Shown here: piece after piece, positions 1 to 8,610 of the stretch | How positions within the stretch are numbered: the first letter of the stretch is position 1 | How the letters are laid out: each line of letters begins with the position of its first letter | Source: Pseudomonadales bacterium | GTDB taxonomy: Bacteria; Pseudomonadota; Gammaproteobacteria; Pseudomonadales; Pseudohongiellaceae | DNA: 64,000 nt | Assembly (NCBI GenBank): GCA_012103535.1 | Contig: WLWQ01000002.1 | Span: forward strand, 620,001 to 684,000 | Direction of reading: 5' to 3' | The notes under the pieces: model-generated | What the model was told of the DNA's origin: nothing | The model's database searches: none | The model's input: only the letters and a program-made list of their open reading frames with translations | Position numbers and translations under genes: made by a program

Positions 1-1
1 C

Positions 2-382
2 AACTGTGTAGGTGATCCCTACCCAGTTGTCATCTGCCATTGTGAACTTTGTCAGCGCCGCACAGGTTCGTTTTTTCATGTTGCAGCATGGTTTGAAAAA
101 CATAAAGTAACTATTGAAGGCGAAGCCAAGCAATTCACGCGAACCATTGGCGACGCCGGACTTTCTTTTACTTTTAATTTTTGTCCTGAGTGTGGCACAT
201 CTTTATGGTGGCCGGCGCCTTCGGATTCAGGTGCAGTTGCAGGCAAGATTGGTATTGCCGGGGGCTGTTTTGCCGAGGCAGATTTTCCTGCACCAACCGT
301 TTCTATCTATGAAAAACACCAGCACGCATGGATACCGACACCGGAAGGTGTTCCTTCATTTAAAAAAGGGATTCAATCTTAA
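2..382 (+). CDS. GFA/CENP-V family zinc protein (5' end missing)
   Basis: The open frame runs in from the left edge and ends at TAA 380-382, giving 126 residues without a start. It contains a CHCELC cluster near residues 12-17 and a CPECG pair around residue 60, the zinc-ligand pattern of the glutathione-dependent formaldehyde-activating enzyme / CENP-V fold. A conserved GKIGI stretch and the ending near a WIPTPEG motif also fit this family. Members are small cytoplasmic zinc proteins; most have no proven substrate, so formaldehyde activation should not be assumed. Only a few N-terminal residues are likely to be missing. It ends 7 bp before the next gene on the same strand. Confidence 0.85.
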   Translation, partial: NCVGDPYPVVICHCELCQRRTGSFFHVAAWFEKHKVTIEGEAKQFTRTIGDAGLSFTFNFCPECGTSLWWPAPSDSGAVAGKIGIAGGCFAEADFPAPTVSIYEKHQHAWIPTPEGVPSFKKGIQS

Positions 383-389
383 AAGTAGT

Positions 390-1421
390 ATGAAGTATTC
401 AGTTTTCTCTTTTCTATTGCTGTTTTTGCACAGTGCTGCGTTTACTCAAGACTATTCAGTGCCGCGAACTGAATACGATCACCCGGATCTAAATGGTGTT
501 TGGAATTTTAACGATTCAACACCTTTCGAAAGACCAGATCGCTATGGCAACCGGGAATTTCTCAATAACGAAGAACTTGCGGCGAGGGATGAAAACTTGG
601 CGACCGGGCAGGAGCGGCGAGATGCCAGTGAATCAGCCGTATCGGATCGCATCTTAAATGTGCCGACTAATGATACCGGTGCTTACAATTTGTTCTGGTC
701 TTTTTATGACGAGCCCTATCCAAACAATCGAACCTCTCTAGTTACCTATCCAAGCAATGGAAAAATTCCGGCAACCCAGACTGGCGTCATAACCCAACGC
801 TCGCCGCCTGGTTCCAATCCCTGCAATTACGGCGGAATAGTAATTTCCGATAGACCAGTTCGGGTTTCCTGGGGAGCCGTGTCTTGCGATCGGCCAGAAG
901 ATTTTGGCCTGGCATCTCGCTGTATGGCGTTTCCACAAACATTTCCACCCCACATCAAAGCCAATTCCTATAACAACAATTTGCAGATTGTGCAGACCAA
1001 AGATCATGTGATGATCAGGCCCGAGTTAGGCAATGATCCTCGAATTATTCCCCTTGATGGACGGCCGTTCCTGACCGAAGAGATTCGCAACTGGACAGGC
1101 TCATCGCGAGGTCACTATGATGGTGATACCTTGGTGGTTGAAACCAGACACTTTACGGATAAACTCGCCAGCCTGTTCCTAAGAACCTATTCATACGGTA
1201 CAGCGGAAAACATGGTATTAACCGAGCGCTTTACTCGAGTAGGTGAGAATGCCCTGGACTATGAATTTACAATCGATGATCCCACTACCTTTGTTGACCG
1301 AATTACAGTAAAAACGAATATGTCTTTATTGGGTGCTCCGATTTACGAGTTCGCCTGCCACGAAGGCAACTATGCACTTGAAAATATGTTGCGTGCTGCC
1401 CGCATCGTCGATCGGCAGTAG
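390..1421 (+). CDS. Secreted GDTLVV-family protein, copy 1 (unknown function)
   Basis: Predicted 343-residue exported protein with a Sec-type signal peptide (about residues 1-20, ending AAFTQ). I chose ATG 390 because an upstream extension would overlap the GFA gene and place the signal peptide internally. After the signal comes PDLNGVWNF, then a conserved cysteine in SRCMAFP (about residue 176), YNNNLQIVQT, a GHYDGDTLVV motif (about 241-250) and a C-terminal EFACHEGNY (about 320). Three other genes in this window share this order of motifs (7538-8518, 23789-24658, 24719-25705). The family is common in environmental Proteobacteria and Acidobacteria as far as I recall, but I know no reaction for it. 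The two conserved cysteines in an exported protein could form a disulfide. It is followed 24 bp later by a propeller-type dehydrogenase, so the two may be co-transcribed. Confidence 0.85.
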   Translation: MKYSVFSFLLLFLHSAAFTQDYSVPRTEYDHPDLNGVWNFNDSTPFERPDRYGNREFLNNEELAARDENLATGQERRDASESAVSDRILNVPTNDTGAYNLFWSFYDEPYPNNRTSLVTYPSNGKIPATQTGVITQRSPPGSNPCNYGGIVISDRPVRVSWGAVSCDRPEDFGLASRCMAFPQTFPPHIKANSYNNNLQIVQTKDHVMIRPELGNDPRIIPLDGRPFLTEEIRNWTGSSRGHYDGDTLVVETRHFTDKLASLFLRTYSYGTAENMVLTERFTRVGENALDYEFTIDDPTTFVDRITVKTNMSLLGAPIYEFACHEGNYALENMLRAARIVDRQ

Positions 1422-1445
1422 CAATCTGTTAACAGGATATCTGTT

Positions 1446-2537
1446 ATGAAGAAGCTCTACCTCTTACTCCTCAGTGTGTTGGCAAATGCCTGTGTGGCCC
1501 AGGAAGCAGACTTGAACAGTTTGCGTCTTCCTGATGGATTTTCGATTTCTGTTTATGCCGAAGTTGAAAATCCGAGACAACTCGCCCTCGGCGCCAATAA
1601 CACTGTTTTCGTCGGTAGTCTGCGCGGGCGCGTTTATGCCTTAACCAATCCAGATGGAGACGGCCCGAGTGAAGGGGTAGTTGCTGTCGCCGAGAGATTA
1701 AACACGCCAAATGGAGTCGCCTATCACGATGGCGATTTATACATAGGTGAAATCGGCCGCATTAGTAAAATTGAAAACATCGACAGTAAACTGAGCGGCT
1801 CATCGCCAACGATTACAGTAAATGATTCGCTGCCTAACCGCAGGCATCACGGCTCTAAATTTTTAGCGGTAGGTCCCGATGGAAAAATCTACTTACCAGT
1901 GGGCGCACCATGTAATGTTTGTGAAGAAGATGAAATATTTGCCACCATTCTAAACATGAATTTAGATGGCAGTGACCTGCAAGTCATAGCCAGCGGCATT
2001 CGCAATACTGTAGGTTTCGATTTTCATCCTGGCTCTGGTGATCTCTGGTTTACTGATAACGGGCGTGACATGCTGGGAGATGATCTTCCTGCCTGCGAAA
2101 TAAACCGAATCAGTAGTAGCGGGCAGCACTTTGGATTTCCTTACATACATCAGGGAGATCTACTGGATCCTCGATTTGGCAGTGGGCACAATCCTGCCGA
2201 TTACACTCCCCCGGTATTAAAACTGGGCGCCCACGTCGCGCCCCTTGGCTTAGCGTTTTATCGCGGCAATGCTTTCCCTTCCAATTACGGCAATACGGTA
2301 TTCTGGGCCGAACACGGCTCCTGGAATCGGTCGGAGAAAAGCGGCTATCGCGTCATGATGGGAAGAGTGAGTAATGACAACACAGAAATTATTTCCAATG
2401 AGCCATTTGTAGAAGGATGGTTGCAGGGACAACGTAACTGGGGTCGACCTGTCGATATACTAAACATGCCTGACGGATCAGTACTGATTTCTGACGATAT
2501 GGCGAACGTGATTTATCGTGTTGCTTACGAAGGCTAA
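1446..2537 (+). CDS. Exported sorbosone-dehydrogenase-like beta-propeller (PQQ GDH-like fold)
   Basis: 363 residues with an N-terminal hydrophobic signal (about 1-18, ending ACVAQ). The body starts with LRLPDGFSISVYAEVENPRQ and carries repeated propeller strands, RRHHGSKFLAVGPDGKIYL, a double-cysteine PCNVC segment, and GFDFHPGSGDLWFTDNGRD followed by an acidic LPACEIN stretch. These are the recognisable motifs of the L-sorbosone dehydrogenase / soluble glucose dehydrogenase superfamily, which binds PQQ and oxidises sugars or aldehydes in the periplasm. Substrate cannot be read from sequence. It lies 24 bp downstream of the GDTLVV protein on the same strand, ATG following a weak AGGATAT ribosome site. 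Confidence 0.8.
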   Translation: MKKLYLLLLSVLANACVAQEADLNSLRLPDGFSISVYAEVENPRQLALGANNTVFVGSLRGRVYALTNPDGDGPSEGVVAVAERLNTPNGVAYHDGDLYIGEIGRISKIENIDSKLSGSSPTITVNDSLPNRRHHGSKFLAVGPDGKIYLPVGAPCNVCEEDEIFATILNMNLDGSDLQVIASGIRNTVGFDFHPGSGDLWFTDNGRDMLGDDLPACEINRISSSGQHFGFPYIHQGDLLDPRFGSGHNPADYTPPVLKLGAHVAPLGLAFYRGNAFPSNYGNTVFWAEHGSWNRSEKSGYRVMMGRVSNDNTEIISNEPFVEGWLQGQRNWGRPVDILNMPDGSVLISDDMANVIYRVAYEG

Positions 2538-2630
2538 AGAAGATCGCATGCCTAGAACGAGTATCATTTCTTTGCTATAGATTTTTTCGATCAACATCCA
2601 AAATAAAAACTTGGTAAAACTAATAGAGCC

Positions 2631-4040
2631 ATGTTCAGTACAACTACAACGATTCCTTCCTGGCTCTTCTTCTTACTGTTACTCATTACTTTTTATGCAG
2701 TCGTTATGAGTGCGCTCATACCCAGCGTTCGCTGGTATTTTCGTCGGCGCTTGAATAGAGCTGTAGACAAACTCAACACCAGTTTGCAAATAAAAGTCAG
2801 GCCTTTCCAGCGCACAAAACGCCAGGTGTTGATCGATCAGCTGATCTTTGATCAGGACATTCTGGCGATGATTGAATCACAGGCAAAAGAAGAAAATGTA
2901 CCTCGAGAATTGTTGCAGCAACGGGTAAAAAGTTACGCGAAAGAAATCGTTCCATCCTTTAATGCCTATGTCTACGATCGTGTGGGCTATTGGATGTCAA
3001 AGAAAGTCGCACGTTTCATCTATCGCGTACGGGTCGCGGCGGCAGATCAAAAAAAATTACGGCGCGTAGAACCGGAAGCTACGGTAGTGTTCGTAATGAA
3101 TCATCGCAGCAACATGGACTATGTGTTAATTAGTTATCTGGTGGCGGAACGGGCCGCCCTTTCATTTGCAGCAGGGGAGTGGGCACGAGTGTTTCCGCTG
3201 GAATCACTGATTCGTGCTCTAGGTGCATTTTTTGTTCGCCGCGATTCTCGCAATCCGCTTTATCGCAAAGTGCTCGAACGTTACGTAAACATGGCTACCC
3301 AAAGCGGAGTCTGTCAGGCGGTGTTTCTGGAAGGTGGATTGAGTCGCGACGGATCTTTGGCTGAACCCAAAATTGGCTTTCTGGATTACATGCTGCGTCA
3401 GTACGATTTTCAGTCTGACCGAAACATAGTTTTCGTTCCCGTAGGTATAAATTACGACCATGTACTGGAAGATCAGAATCTAATTAATTGGGATGATCAG
3501 GAAAAACGACTTACCAAAGGCCAGCACTTCGGCAAGTTCTGGCGCTGGCTGAGACAAAATTTGTTTGTCTCCTCGAGGACACGCTGGCAACGATTCGGCT
3601 ATGCCAGTGTAAATTTCGGTCTGCCTATTTCCATGCGAGATTATTGTGTAAATAATTCGGTGGACTTCAAACACATAAGCAAAGAAGAACGTATTCCGAA
3701 AGTGTTTGAACTAGCCAATGAGTTAATGGATTCCCTGCGTTTCGTGCTGCCAATATTACCGGTGCCTGTAATTGCCGACGTTTTCACCACCTCAGAAAAA
3801 GAATCCATGACATTGTTAGAAGTGGTCAGCGAATGCGATGCGTTGTTAGATAAGATGATCGATCGCGGTGCGGCTATGAAAGAAGATGAAAAGCCGCGCC
3901 ATAAAACCCTGGTTAACAGTTTGGATTTACTTAGGGAGAGAAATATTTTGCTCGAAGAGAAAGATCGCTACTCAGTGAATCCCGAGCAGGCTCCATTACT
4001 AAACTACTACGCCAATTCCATCGAACACTGGTGGCGTTAA
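2631..4040 (+). CDS. PlsB-like glycerol-3-phosphate / lysophosphatidate acyltransferase
   Basis: 469 residues with one N-terminal membrane helix (about 12-32), then the acyltransferase block motifs in order: NHRSNMDY (H-x4-D catalytic motif, about residue 157), GAFFVRRDSRN, FLEGGLSRDG and VFVPVGINYD. These are the four motifs of glycerolipid acyltransferases, and the EGGLSRDG form points to the PlsB-like rather than the PlsC branch. The protein is far shorter than E. coli PlsB (about 800 residues), so it may be a specialised or auxiliary acyltransferase. It would act at the inner membrane on phospholipid or storage-lipid precursors. It ends convergently, 2 bp from the end of the small gene on the other strand. 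Confidence 0.85.
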   Translation: MFSTTTTIPSWLFFLLLLITFYAVVMSALIPSVRWYFRRRLNRAVDKLNTSLQIKVRPFQRTKRQVLIDQLIFDQDILAMIESQAKEENVPRELLQQRVKSYAKEIVPSFNAYVYDRVGYWMSKKVARFIYRVRVAAADQKKLRRVEPEATVVFVMNHRSNMDYVLISYLVAERAALSFAAGEWARVFPLESLIRALGAFFVRRDSRNPLYRKVLERYVNMATQSGVCQAVFLEGGLSRDGSLAEPKIGFLDYMLRQYDFQSDRNIVFVPVGINYDHVLEDQNLINWDDQEKRLTKGQHFGKFWRWLRQNLFVSSRTRWQRFGYASVNFGLPISMRDYCVNNSVDFKHISKEERIPKVFELANELMDSLRFVLPILPVPVIADVFTTSEKESMTLLEVVSECDALLDKMIDRGAAMKEDEKPRHKTLVNSLDLLRERNILLEEKDRYSVNPEQAPLLNYYANSIEHWWR

Positions 4041-4042
4041 TC

Positions 4043-4246
4043 TTATAGAACTTCCAGTTCTCGTTCCCAAATACAACACTGAACCTTACACAGTGAGTGT
4101 TCGATATGCCGCGGTCCTGCCAGATACTGCTGTCTGGCGAATTGAAATGCCTTGTAGCGACGATAGAACACACAAGCTACCAGTATTGCTGCAATGAGCA
4201 ATGCGGGAATCGTTACTGAGAACGCGAGTATCACTTGCCAAGTCAT
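4043..4246 (-). CDS. Small single-span membrane protein, unknown
   Basis: 67 residues: one N-terminal hydrophobic helix (about residues 4-27, VILAFSV...VACVFY) followed by a basic, aromatic cytoplasmic-looking tail containing RRYKAFQFARQQY and three cysteines. A good AAAGGA ribosome site lies 7 bp before ATG 4246, which is the main reason to accept it. No family recognised. It is convergent with the acyltransferase and not obviously in an operon. Confidence 0.55.
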   Translation of the reverse strand: MTWQVILAFSVTIPALLIAAILVACVFYRRYKAFQFARQQYLAGPRHIEHSLCKVQCCIWERELEVL

Positions 4247-4509
4247 TATTAGTCATCCTTTGTCATGGATCCCTGACACTGCTTTTCCCAGGGCATACTT
4301 TAACGATAGTACAAATATGCGGGCTTGAAGCACTCAGCCAGAAGTGACAAATGTCTGGACTCACCTATTTCTAATCGTAGTTTCGGCGTTGGACTTTAAC
4401 TGGGGATTCCCTATTATTGCTTTTAGTCTTGAATGTGTTGAAAAAGACTGCAGCCATAATCACTCTCGTACAGCGTATTGCCTCATCTAACAACAATAAG
4501 GAGCCAAAA

Positions 4510-5517
4510 ATGCGCAGAATCAGACTGATCGTTCTATCACTTACCGTTGTGTCATTTCCTTTTTTACTTAGCGTTAGCTTGCAACAATCAGTTTCTGCAC
4601 AACAAGAGCTGCCATTTGTTAGTGAGGCTCAATTCGATGAATGGATGGAGACCTTGAGTAATTGGGGTCGCTGGGGCCCAGATGACGAAAACGGCACTTT
4701 GAATTTGATCACCCCGGAAAAAAGAATAGAGGCGGCAGCGTTAGTGCAAAGCGGAGTGACGGTATCCTTGGCGCGCAACCTTGATGCTGTGGAAAGCGTC
4801 GATAATCCCTGTCCCGTTGACTGGGAAATGGCAAATGCTTCTCCGGGTGGTGCCAGTGATCGCATTGCTTTTCGTTGTATCCATGGCCCTGGAGTAACCC
4901 ATATCGATGGCTATGGTCATCGCTTCTTTGACGGCAAGATGTGGAATGGAGTCGACATGGAAGACGCTGTCACCATGGAAGAAGGCGCGAAGGTGAACGC
5001 GGTACTAAATATGAAGAACGGCATAGTCACGCGAGGCGTGCTGTTCGACATACCACGCTTGAAAGGTGTGGAATTCTTACCTTCCGGTTATCGGGTAACG
5101 GTTGCAGACCTCGAAGCCTGGGAAGAAATGTCCGGTGCCCGCATTGGTTCTGGCGACGCTATGTTGTTTCGCTGGGGTCGTTGGGCAAAGCGAGAAATTG
5201 ATGGGCCATTCGATACCTGGGAGGAAGCAGCGGGACTGGATAACAATGTAATTCCGTGGCTGCGTGAACGAGACGTTGCCATTATTGGTTGGGAAACACC
5301 GGGTTATACGCCGCGACCTGAAGGCGATCTACCGACTCTTGCCCTGCATGATTTTGCGCTAACCATGTTAGGAATTCCTCTGATCGACCGAGCCGATCTG
5401 GAAGCACTTGCGACTACAGCAGCGGCGCAGAATCGTTGGGAATTCATGTTAACGATTGCACCTCTGCCAATTCCAAATGGAACCGGTTCTCCGGTGAATC
5501 CAATCGCAGTTTTCTAA
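4510..5517 (+). CDS. Exported cyclase-family (kynurenine formamidase-like) hydrolase
   Basis: 335 residues from ATG 4510, which has an AAGGAG site 6 bp upstream and opens a clear signal peptide ending VSAQQ. The mature part carries GRWGPDDENGTLNLITPE near the N-terminus, CIHGPGVTHIDGYGH (the metal-binding H-x-D-x3-H motif of PF04199 'Cyclase' proteins), and a late GWETPGYTPRP. Characterised members are metal-dependent amidohydrolases such as kynurenine formamidase, isatin hydrolase or polyketide cyclases; export to the periplasm argues against a classical tryptophan pathway role. It is followed 11 bp later by a Tat-exported hydrolase, so the two probably form a transcription unit for breakdown of an external compound. 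Confidence 0.82.
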   Translation: MRRIRLIVLSLTVVSFPFLLSVSLQQSVSAQQELPFVSEAQFDEWMETLSNWGRWGPDDENGTLNLITPEKRIEAAALVQSGVTVSLARNLDAVESVDNPCPVDWEMANASPGGASDRIAFRCIHGPGVTHIDGYGHRFFDGKMWNGVDMEDAVTMEEGAKVNAVLNMKNGIVTRGVLFDIPRLKGVEFLPSGYRVTVADLEAWEEMSGARIGSGDAMLFRWGRWAKREIDGPFDTWEEAAGLDNNVIPWLRERDVAIIGWETPGYTPRPEGDLPTLALHDFALTMLGIPLIDRADLEALATTAAAQNRWEFMLTIAPLPIPNGTGSPVNPIAVF

Positions 5518-5528
5518 GGGAGTGAGTC

Positions 5529-6509
5529 ATGGCAACTACGCGAAGAGAATTTATTAAGACTGCTGGCATCGCTGCGGCATCAATTAAGACCTTAAAGCCA
5601 AAACCAGTTTTTGCCCAGGCAACCATTAAAACGGTTCAAACAGATATTTTGGAAATCGCCTATGAAGAACATGGTCCCAGCGACGGTTTTCCGATAATTC
5701 TTGTTCACGGGTTTCCATACGATATACGTTCATTTGATGGCGTGCCAGCTCCTTTAATTGATGCAGGCTATCGTGTGTTAGTGCCTTATGTGCGTGGCTA
5801 TGGACAAACACGGTTTCTGGACGCTGATGCGCCGCGCATGGCAGAGCAAGCTGCAATTGCTCAGGACTTAGTGGATTTTGCAGACGCGCTTGGAATTGAT
5901 CAATTCGCCGCCTCTGGATTTGATTGGGGCAACAGAGCGATTTGTATCACTTCAATTCTGCATCCGCAGCGAGTAGTGGCTCAAGTTGCTTGTGGTGGTT
6001 ACTCGGTGCAGGACACGATTAATCCTGGCGGCCCGGCACCGGCTCGATTCGAATCCTTGCTTTGGTATCAATGGTATTTCAATACGGAGCGAGGAATTAG
6101 AGGATTGACGGAGAATCGCCACGACATTGTTCGTCATTTATGGGATACCTGGTCACCGGGGTGGACTTACAGCGATGAAGATTATGCGCGTTCAGCAGCT
6201 TCTTTCGATAATCCGGATTTTGTCGACATTGTTATTCATTCCTATCGCCATTGTCACGTTAACGCACCTGGAGAAGATCGATTTCTCGAAGTGGAGCAAC
6301 GCTTAGCAGAGCGACCGGTGATTACAGTTCCAGCGATTGTATTGCGCGCAGATGAAAGTGGATTTGGTCCGCCGTCGGCGGATCCGACCGCTGATCAGGC
6401 TCGGTTTTCCAATCTAAGGGGTCGGCGAATTGTTGCGGGGGCTGGACACGACTTGCCAGCGCACCGGCCAGATACTGTAGCCGATGCCTTGCTGGAATTA
6501 CTCGCTTAG
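5529..6509 (+). CDS. Tat-exported alpha/beta hydrolase, epoxide hydrolase / haloalkane dehalogenase type
   Basis: 326 residues starting with a twin-arginine signal (TTRREFIKTAGIAAAS, cleavage near VFAQ). The hydrolase fold shows the oxyanion HGFP motif (about 60-63), the nucleophile elbow SGFDWGNR with Asp132 in place of the usual serine, and a C-terminal GAGHDLPAH with the catalytic histidine near 307. An aspartate nucleophile followed by Trp is the signature of soluble epoxide hydrolases and haloalkane dehalogenases, which make a covalent ester intermediate. Export through Tat is unusual for that branch and fits a periplasmic detoxifying or catabolic role. A GGGAGTG site precedes ATG 5529, just after the cyclase-family gene. 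Confidence 0.85.
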   Translation: MATTRREFIKTAGIAAASIKTLKPKPVFAQATIKTVQTDILEIAYEEHGPSDGFPIILVHGFPYDIRSFDGVPAPLIDAGYRVLVPYVRGYGQTRFLDADAPRMAEQAAIAQDLVDFADALGIDQFAASGFDWGNRAICITSILHPQRVVAQVACGGYSVQDTINPGGPAPARFESLLWYQWYFNTERGIRGLTENRHDIVRHLWDTWSPGWTYSDEDYARSAASFDNPDFVDIVIHSYRHCHVNAPGEDRFLEVEQRLAERPVITVPAIVLRADESGFGPPSADPTADQARFSNLRGRRIVAGAGHDLPAHRPDTVADALLELLA

Positions 6510-6512
6510 ATT

Positions 6513-7250
6513 TTAACTCGCGATTGCGAGGTTTGGAGACTCAGTGCGATCGATAGTGTGATTAATCATGCGATCGAGCAGTTCTGCATCCCGTGTCTTC
6601 ATGTCAGTGAACTGACAACGGAGCAGTGTTACGTCGGCTTCGTGGTCATACACCACACCCATAATCTGAGCCTGACTCTGAACCATGTCGTTACTTGGCA
6701 AACGGATGCGTAAAGAGTCGATAACTTCAAAATTGCTCAACTTTTCAGTCATTTCCTGGCTAATTCGAACCTTTGCGCCAGACTTTGAAATATCAATAAC
6801 AGTTCCCTGAACGCGACTACCTTCAGAGGAATAAAGAATGACTGGAATCGTTTTTCCGGATTCGACATTCACGCGAACTGATTTGCGCTGTTGTGAAATT
6901 CGAATTTCGTCCGGAATTCGAATCTGACATTCGAATAAAGATTTGTTAGCGTCAGGATTTCCAGTTGATTCCGCCGGGGACGCATTAAATACAAGTGACA
7001 TGCCGCCACTTTGTGCTCGGAATAAAATTGAACTGTGATCACCGTGACTGGTGTTCATGATTTCACTATCGATACCAAAAGTTCCTTCCGTTGGGTCAAT
7101 AGACATTAATTTGATTGGTTTCGAAGAGACGTGATTCTTAACAATTGATAAATAGGAAAAACCCCACTTATGCAATAGAGCCATGTTTAGTAGCTCTAAG
7201 ATCTCTCTACTTGAGAAGACATTGCCTTCGTTGAGCGTTAATGCAGACAT
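6513..7250 (-). CDS. PilZ-domain c-di-GMP receptor protein
   Basis: 245 residues. The C-terminal half is a PilZ domain with the c-di-GMP binding motifs R-x3-R (RKSVR, residues 122-126) and D-x-S-x2-G (DISKSG, 153-158). The N-terminal 110 residues look like a YcgR-type flanking domain. Proteins of this build bind cyclic di-GMP and adjust motility or surface behaviour; the target here is unknown and no flagellar gene is nearby. An AGGAGA site sits about 10 bp before ATG 7250. It converges with the hydrolase gene (3 bp between stops). The 286 bp upstream (7251-7537) carry no gene I can support. Confidence 0.9.
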   Translation of the reverse strand: MSALTLNEGNVFSSREILELLNMALLHKWGFSYLSIVKNHVSSKPIKLMSIDPTEGTFGIDSEIMNTSHGDHSSILFRAQSGGMSLVFNASPAESTGNPDANKSLFECQIRIPDEIRISQQRKSVRVNVESGKTIPVILYSSEGSRVQGTVIDISKSGAKVRISQEMTEKLSNFEVIDSLRIRLPSNDMVQSQAQIMGVVYDHEADVTLLRCQFTDMKTRDAELLDRMINHTIDRTESPNLAIAS

Positions 7251-7537
7251 TTTCTTGTTCTCCTAACGAGACTTCTTTTCCGTGGCTTCCCCGCGAAGCG
7301 CTAACGGACGATCAGAGTACTGGAAAGGCAAAAATGAAAAGCGCACAGGTTCACATTCTTCGCTGGCAAAGCTGAAAAACAACGACTGGTTCACAATATG
7401 TATTTGAAATTGAACTAAAGAGTGGGCTGAACCTACCGAAATGCGCGAGTTTCCTCCGATCCTTTTTACATCCAGAAGTGTGGAAGCGCCGACACAATGA
7501 CCAGCGTGCTAAGGAAATCTACTAGGATTTTATCGAT

Positions 7538-8518
7538 CTATCGTTCGGAATTTTGCTTTTCGAGGTTGCGGGCAACGGAAAGGATATTGATTAAACCGTA
7601 GTTACCTTCATGACAGGCAAATTCATAGATCGGTTCATCGCCACGAATCATTGGATAGGCGATTGCCCAGTCATCCTCCCAAGTGGAGTCATCCATTACT
7701 TTTAAGCTGTACTCCAATTGATCCTCGTTATTGCGGCGAAATCGTTCTTCAATTTCTAAATTAACATTGGCGCGACGAAAGCTGGATTTTTCAGAAAAGT
7801 TTTTAGTGCGGACAACCAGAGTATCGCCTTCCCAATATCCCCGAGAGTCACCATGCCATTGTCGCAATGAGTCTGGAAGATGGGGTCGACCATCAATCGG
7901 AATAATTCGAACGTCGTGAACCATTTCGATGTAGAACATGACATGGGTTGCTGTCTGAATAATTTTTAGATTGTTGTTATAGGCTTGGGGCAACATGCTT
8001 TGGGGAACACCCCAGGTAATGCAGCGCTCAGTTAAGGACCGATCGATCCAACTATCCGCCGGACCGCGACCTTCCCTTGCTTTAGCCTGAGCTTCCGCTT
8101 TAAGAACCGCTTGCTGAGTGTAATCAGGTATTTGGCCACTGCTTGGAACTACAACTAAGGATGTTTGTCCGGTTGCCACAACCGTAGAGCCATAATCAAG
8201 ATCGGCGGGATCATGTACAGAGAGGCTAGTGCGACCCGCATCCAGTGGACGCCCGTCAGGTCTTTCTGCGCTGAGTCGTTCATAGTCGCGAATTTCTTCC
8301 GGCGTTAGAAAAGCCTTACCCGCTAAACGTTCGGGTCGCTCAAGTGGCGTGATCGTGCGTCTGTCCCAAACGCCTTGCAGATTCGGGTGACCCCAAGCGG
8401 TCACGTCATCGAAATAGCTATCCAGGTTTTGAGTATGTGTTTGACCGTGGGCAGAAAGGGATACCAATGCAAAGGCGATACAGGCGCTAACAACAGCAGG
8501 GAATCGTCGATTGAGCAT
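7538..8518 (-). CDS. Secreted GDTLVV-family protein, copy 2 (unknown function)
   Basis: 326 residues with a Sec signal (about 1-25, ending LSAHGQ). It repeats the family pattern: HPNLQGVWDRRTITPLERP near the N-terminus, a conserved cysteine in ERCITWGVP, AYNNNLKIIQT, RIIPIDGRPHLP, GYWEGDTLVV and a C-terminal EFACHEGNYGLINI. It is clearly closer to copies 1 and 4 than to copy 3. A GGAG site lies 7 bp before ATG 8518. It sits 92 bp downstream of the enolase-superfamily gene on the same strand and may share its transcript. Function unknown. Confidence 0.85.
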   Translation of the reverse strand: MLNRRFPAVVSACIAFALVSLSAHGQTHTQNLDSYFDDVTAWGHPNLQGVWDRRTITPLERPERLAGKAFLTPEEIRDYERLSAERPDGRPLDAGRTSLSVHDPADLDYGSTVVATGQTSLVVVPSSGQIPDYTQQAVLKAEAQAKAREGRGPADSWIDRSLTERCITWGVPQSMLPQAYNNNLKIIQTATHVMFYIEMVHDVRIIPIDGRPHLPDSLRQWHGDSRGYWEGDTLVVRTKNFSEKSSFRRANVNLEIEERFRRNNEDQLEYSLKVMDDSTWEDDWAIAYPMIRGDEPIYEFACHEGNYGLINILSVARNLEKQNSER

Positions 8519-8610
8519 GGTTGTCTCCAGCTTTCTTGAATTGCAGATATTCTAGTTAGTTTGGTGAGCTTGAGCCAGTTATTAAAGACACGTTCGTTCA
8601 ACTAGTGTGC

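Noticed and set aside
114..389. Longer N-terminus for the first GDTLVV protein starting at 114
   Set aside because: It would overlap the GFA gene in another frame and bury the clear signal peptide at 390.
6517..6538. Bidirectional terminator CTCGC-GATT-GCGAG between the hydrolase and PilZ genes
   Set aside because: It lies within the last codons of the PilZ gene and has no T run on either side.
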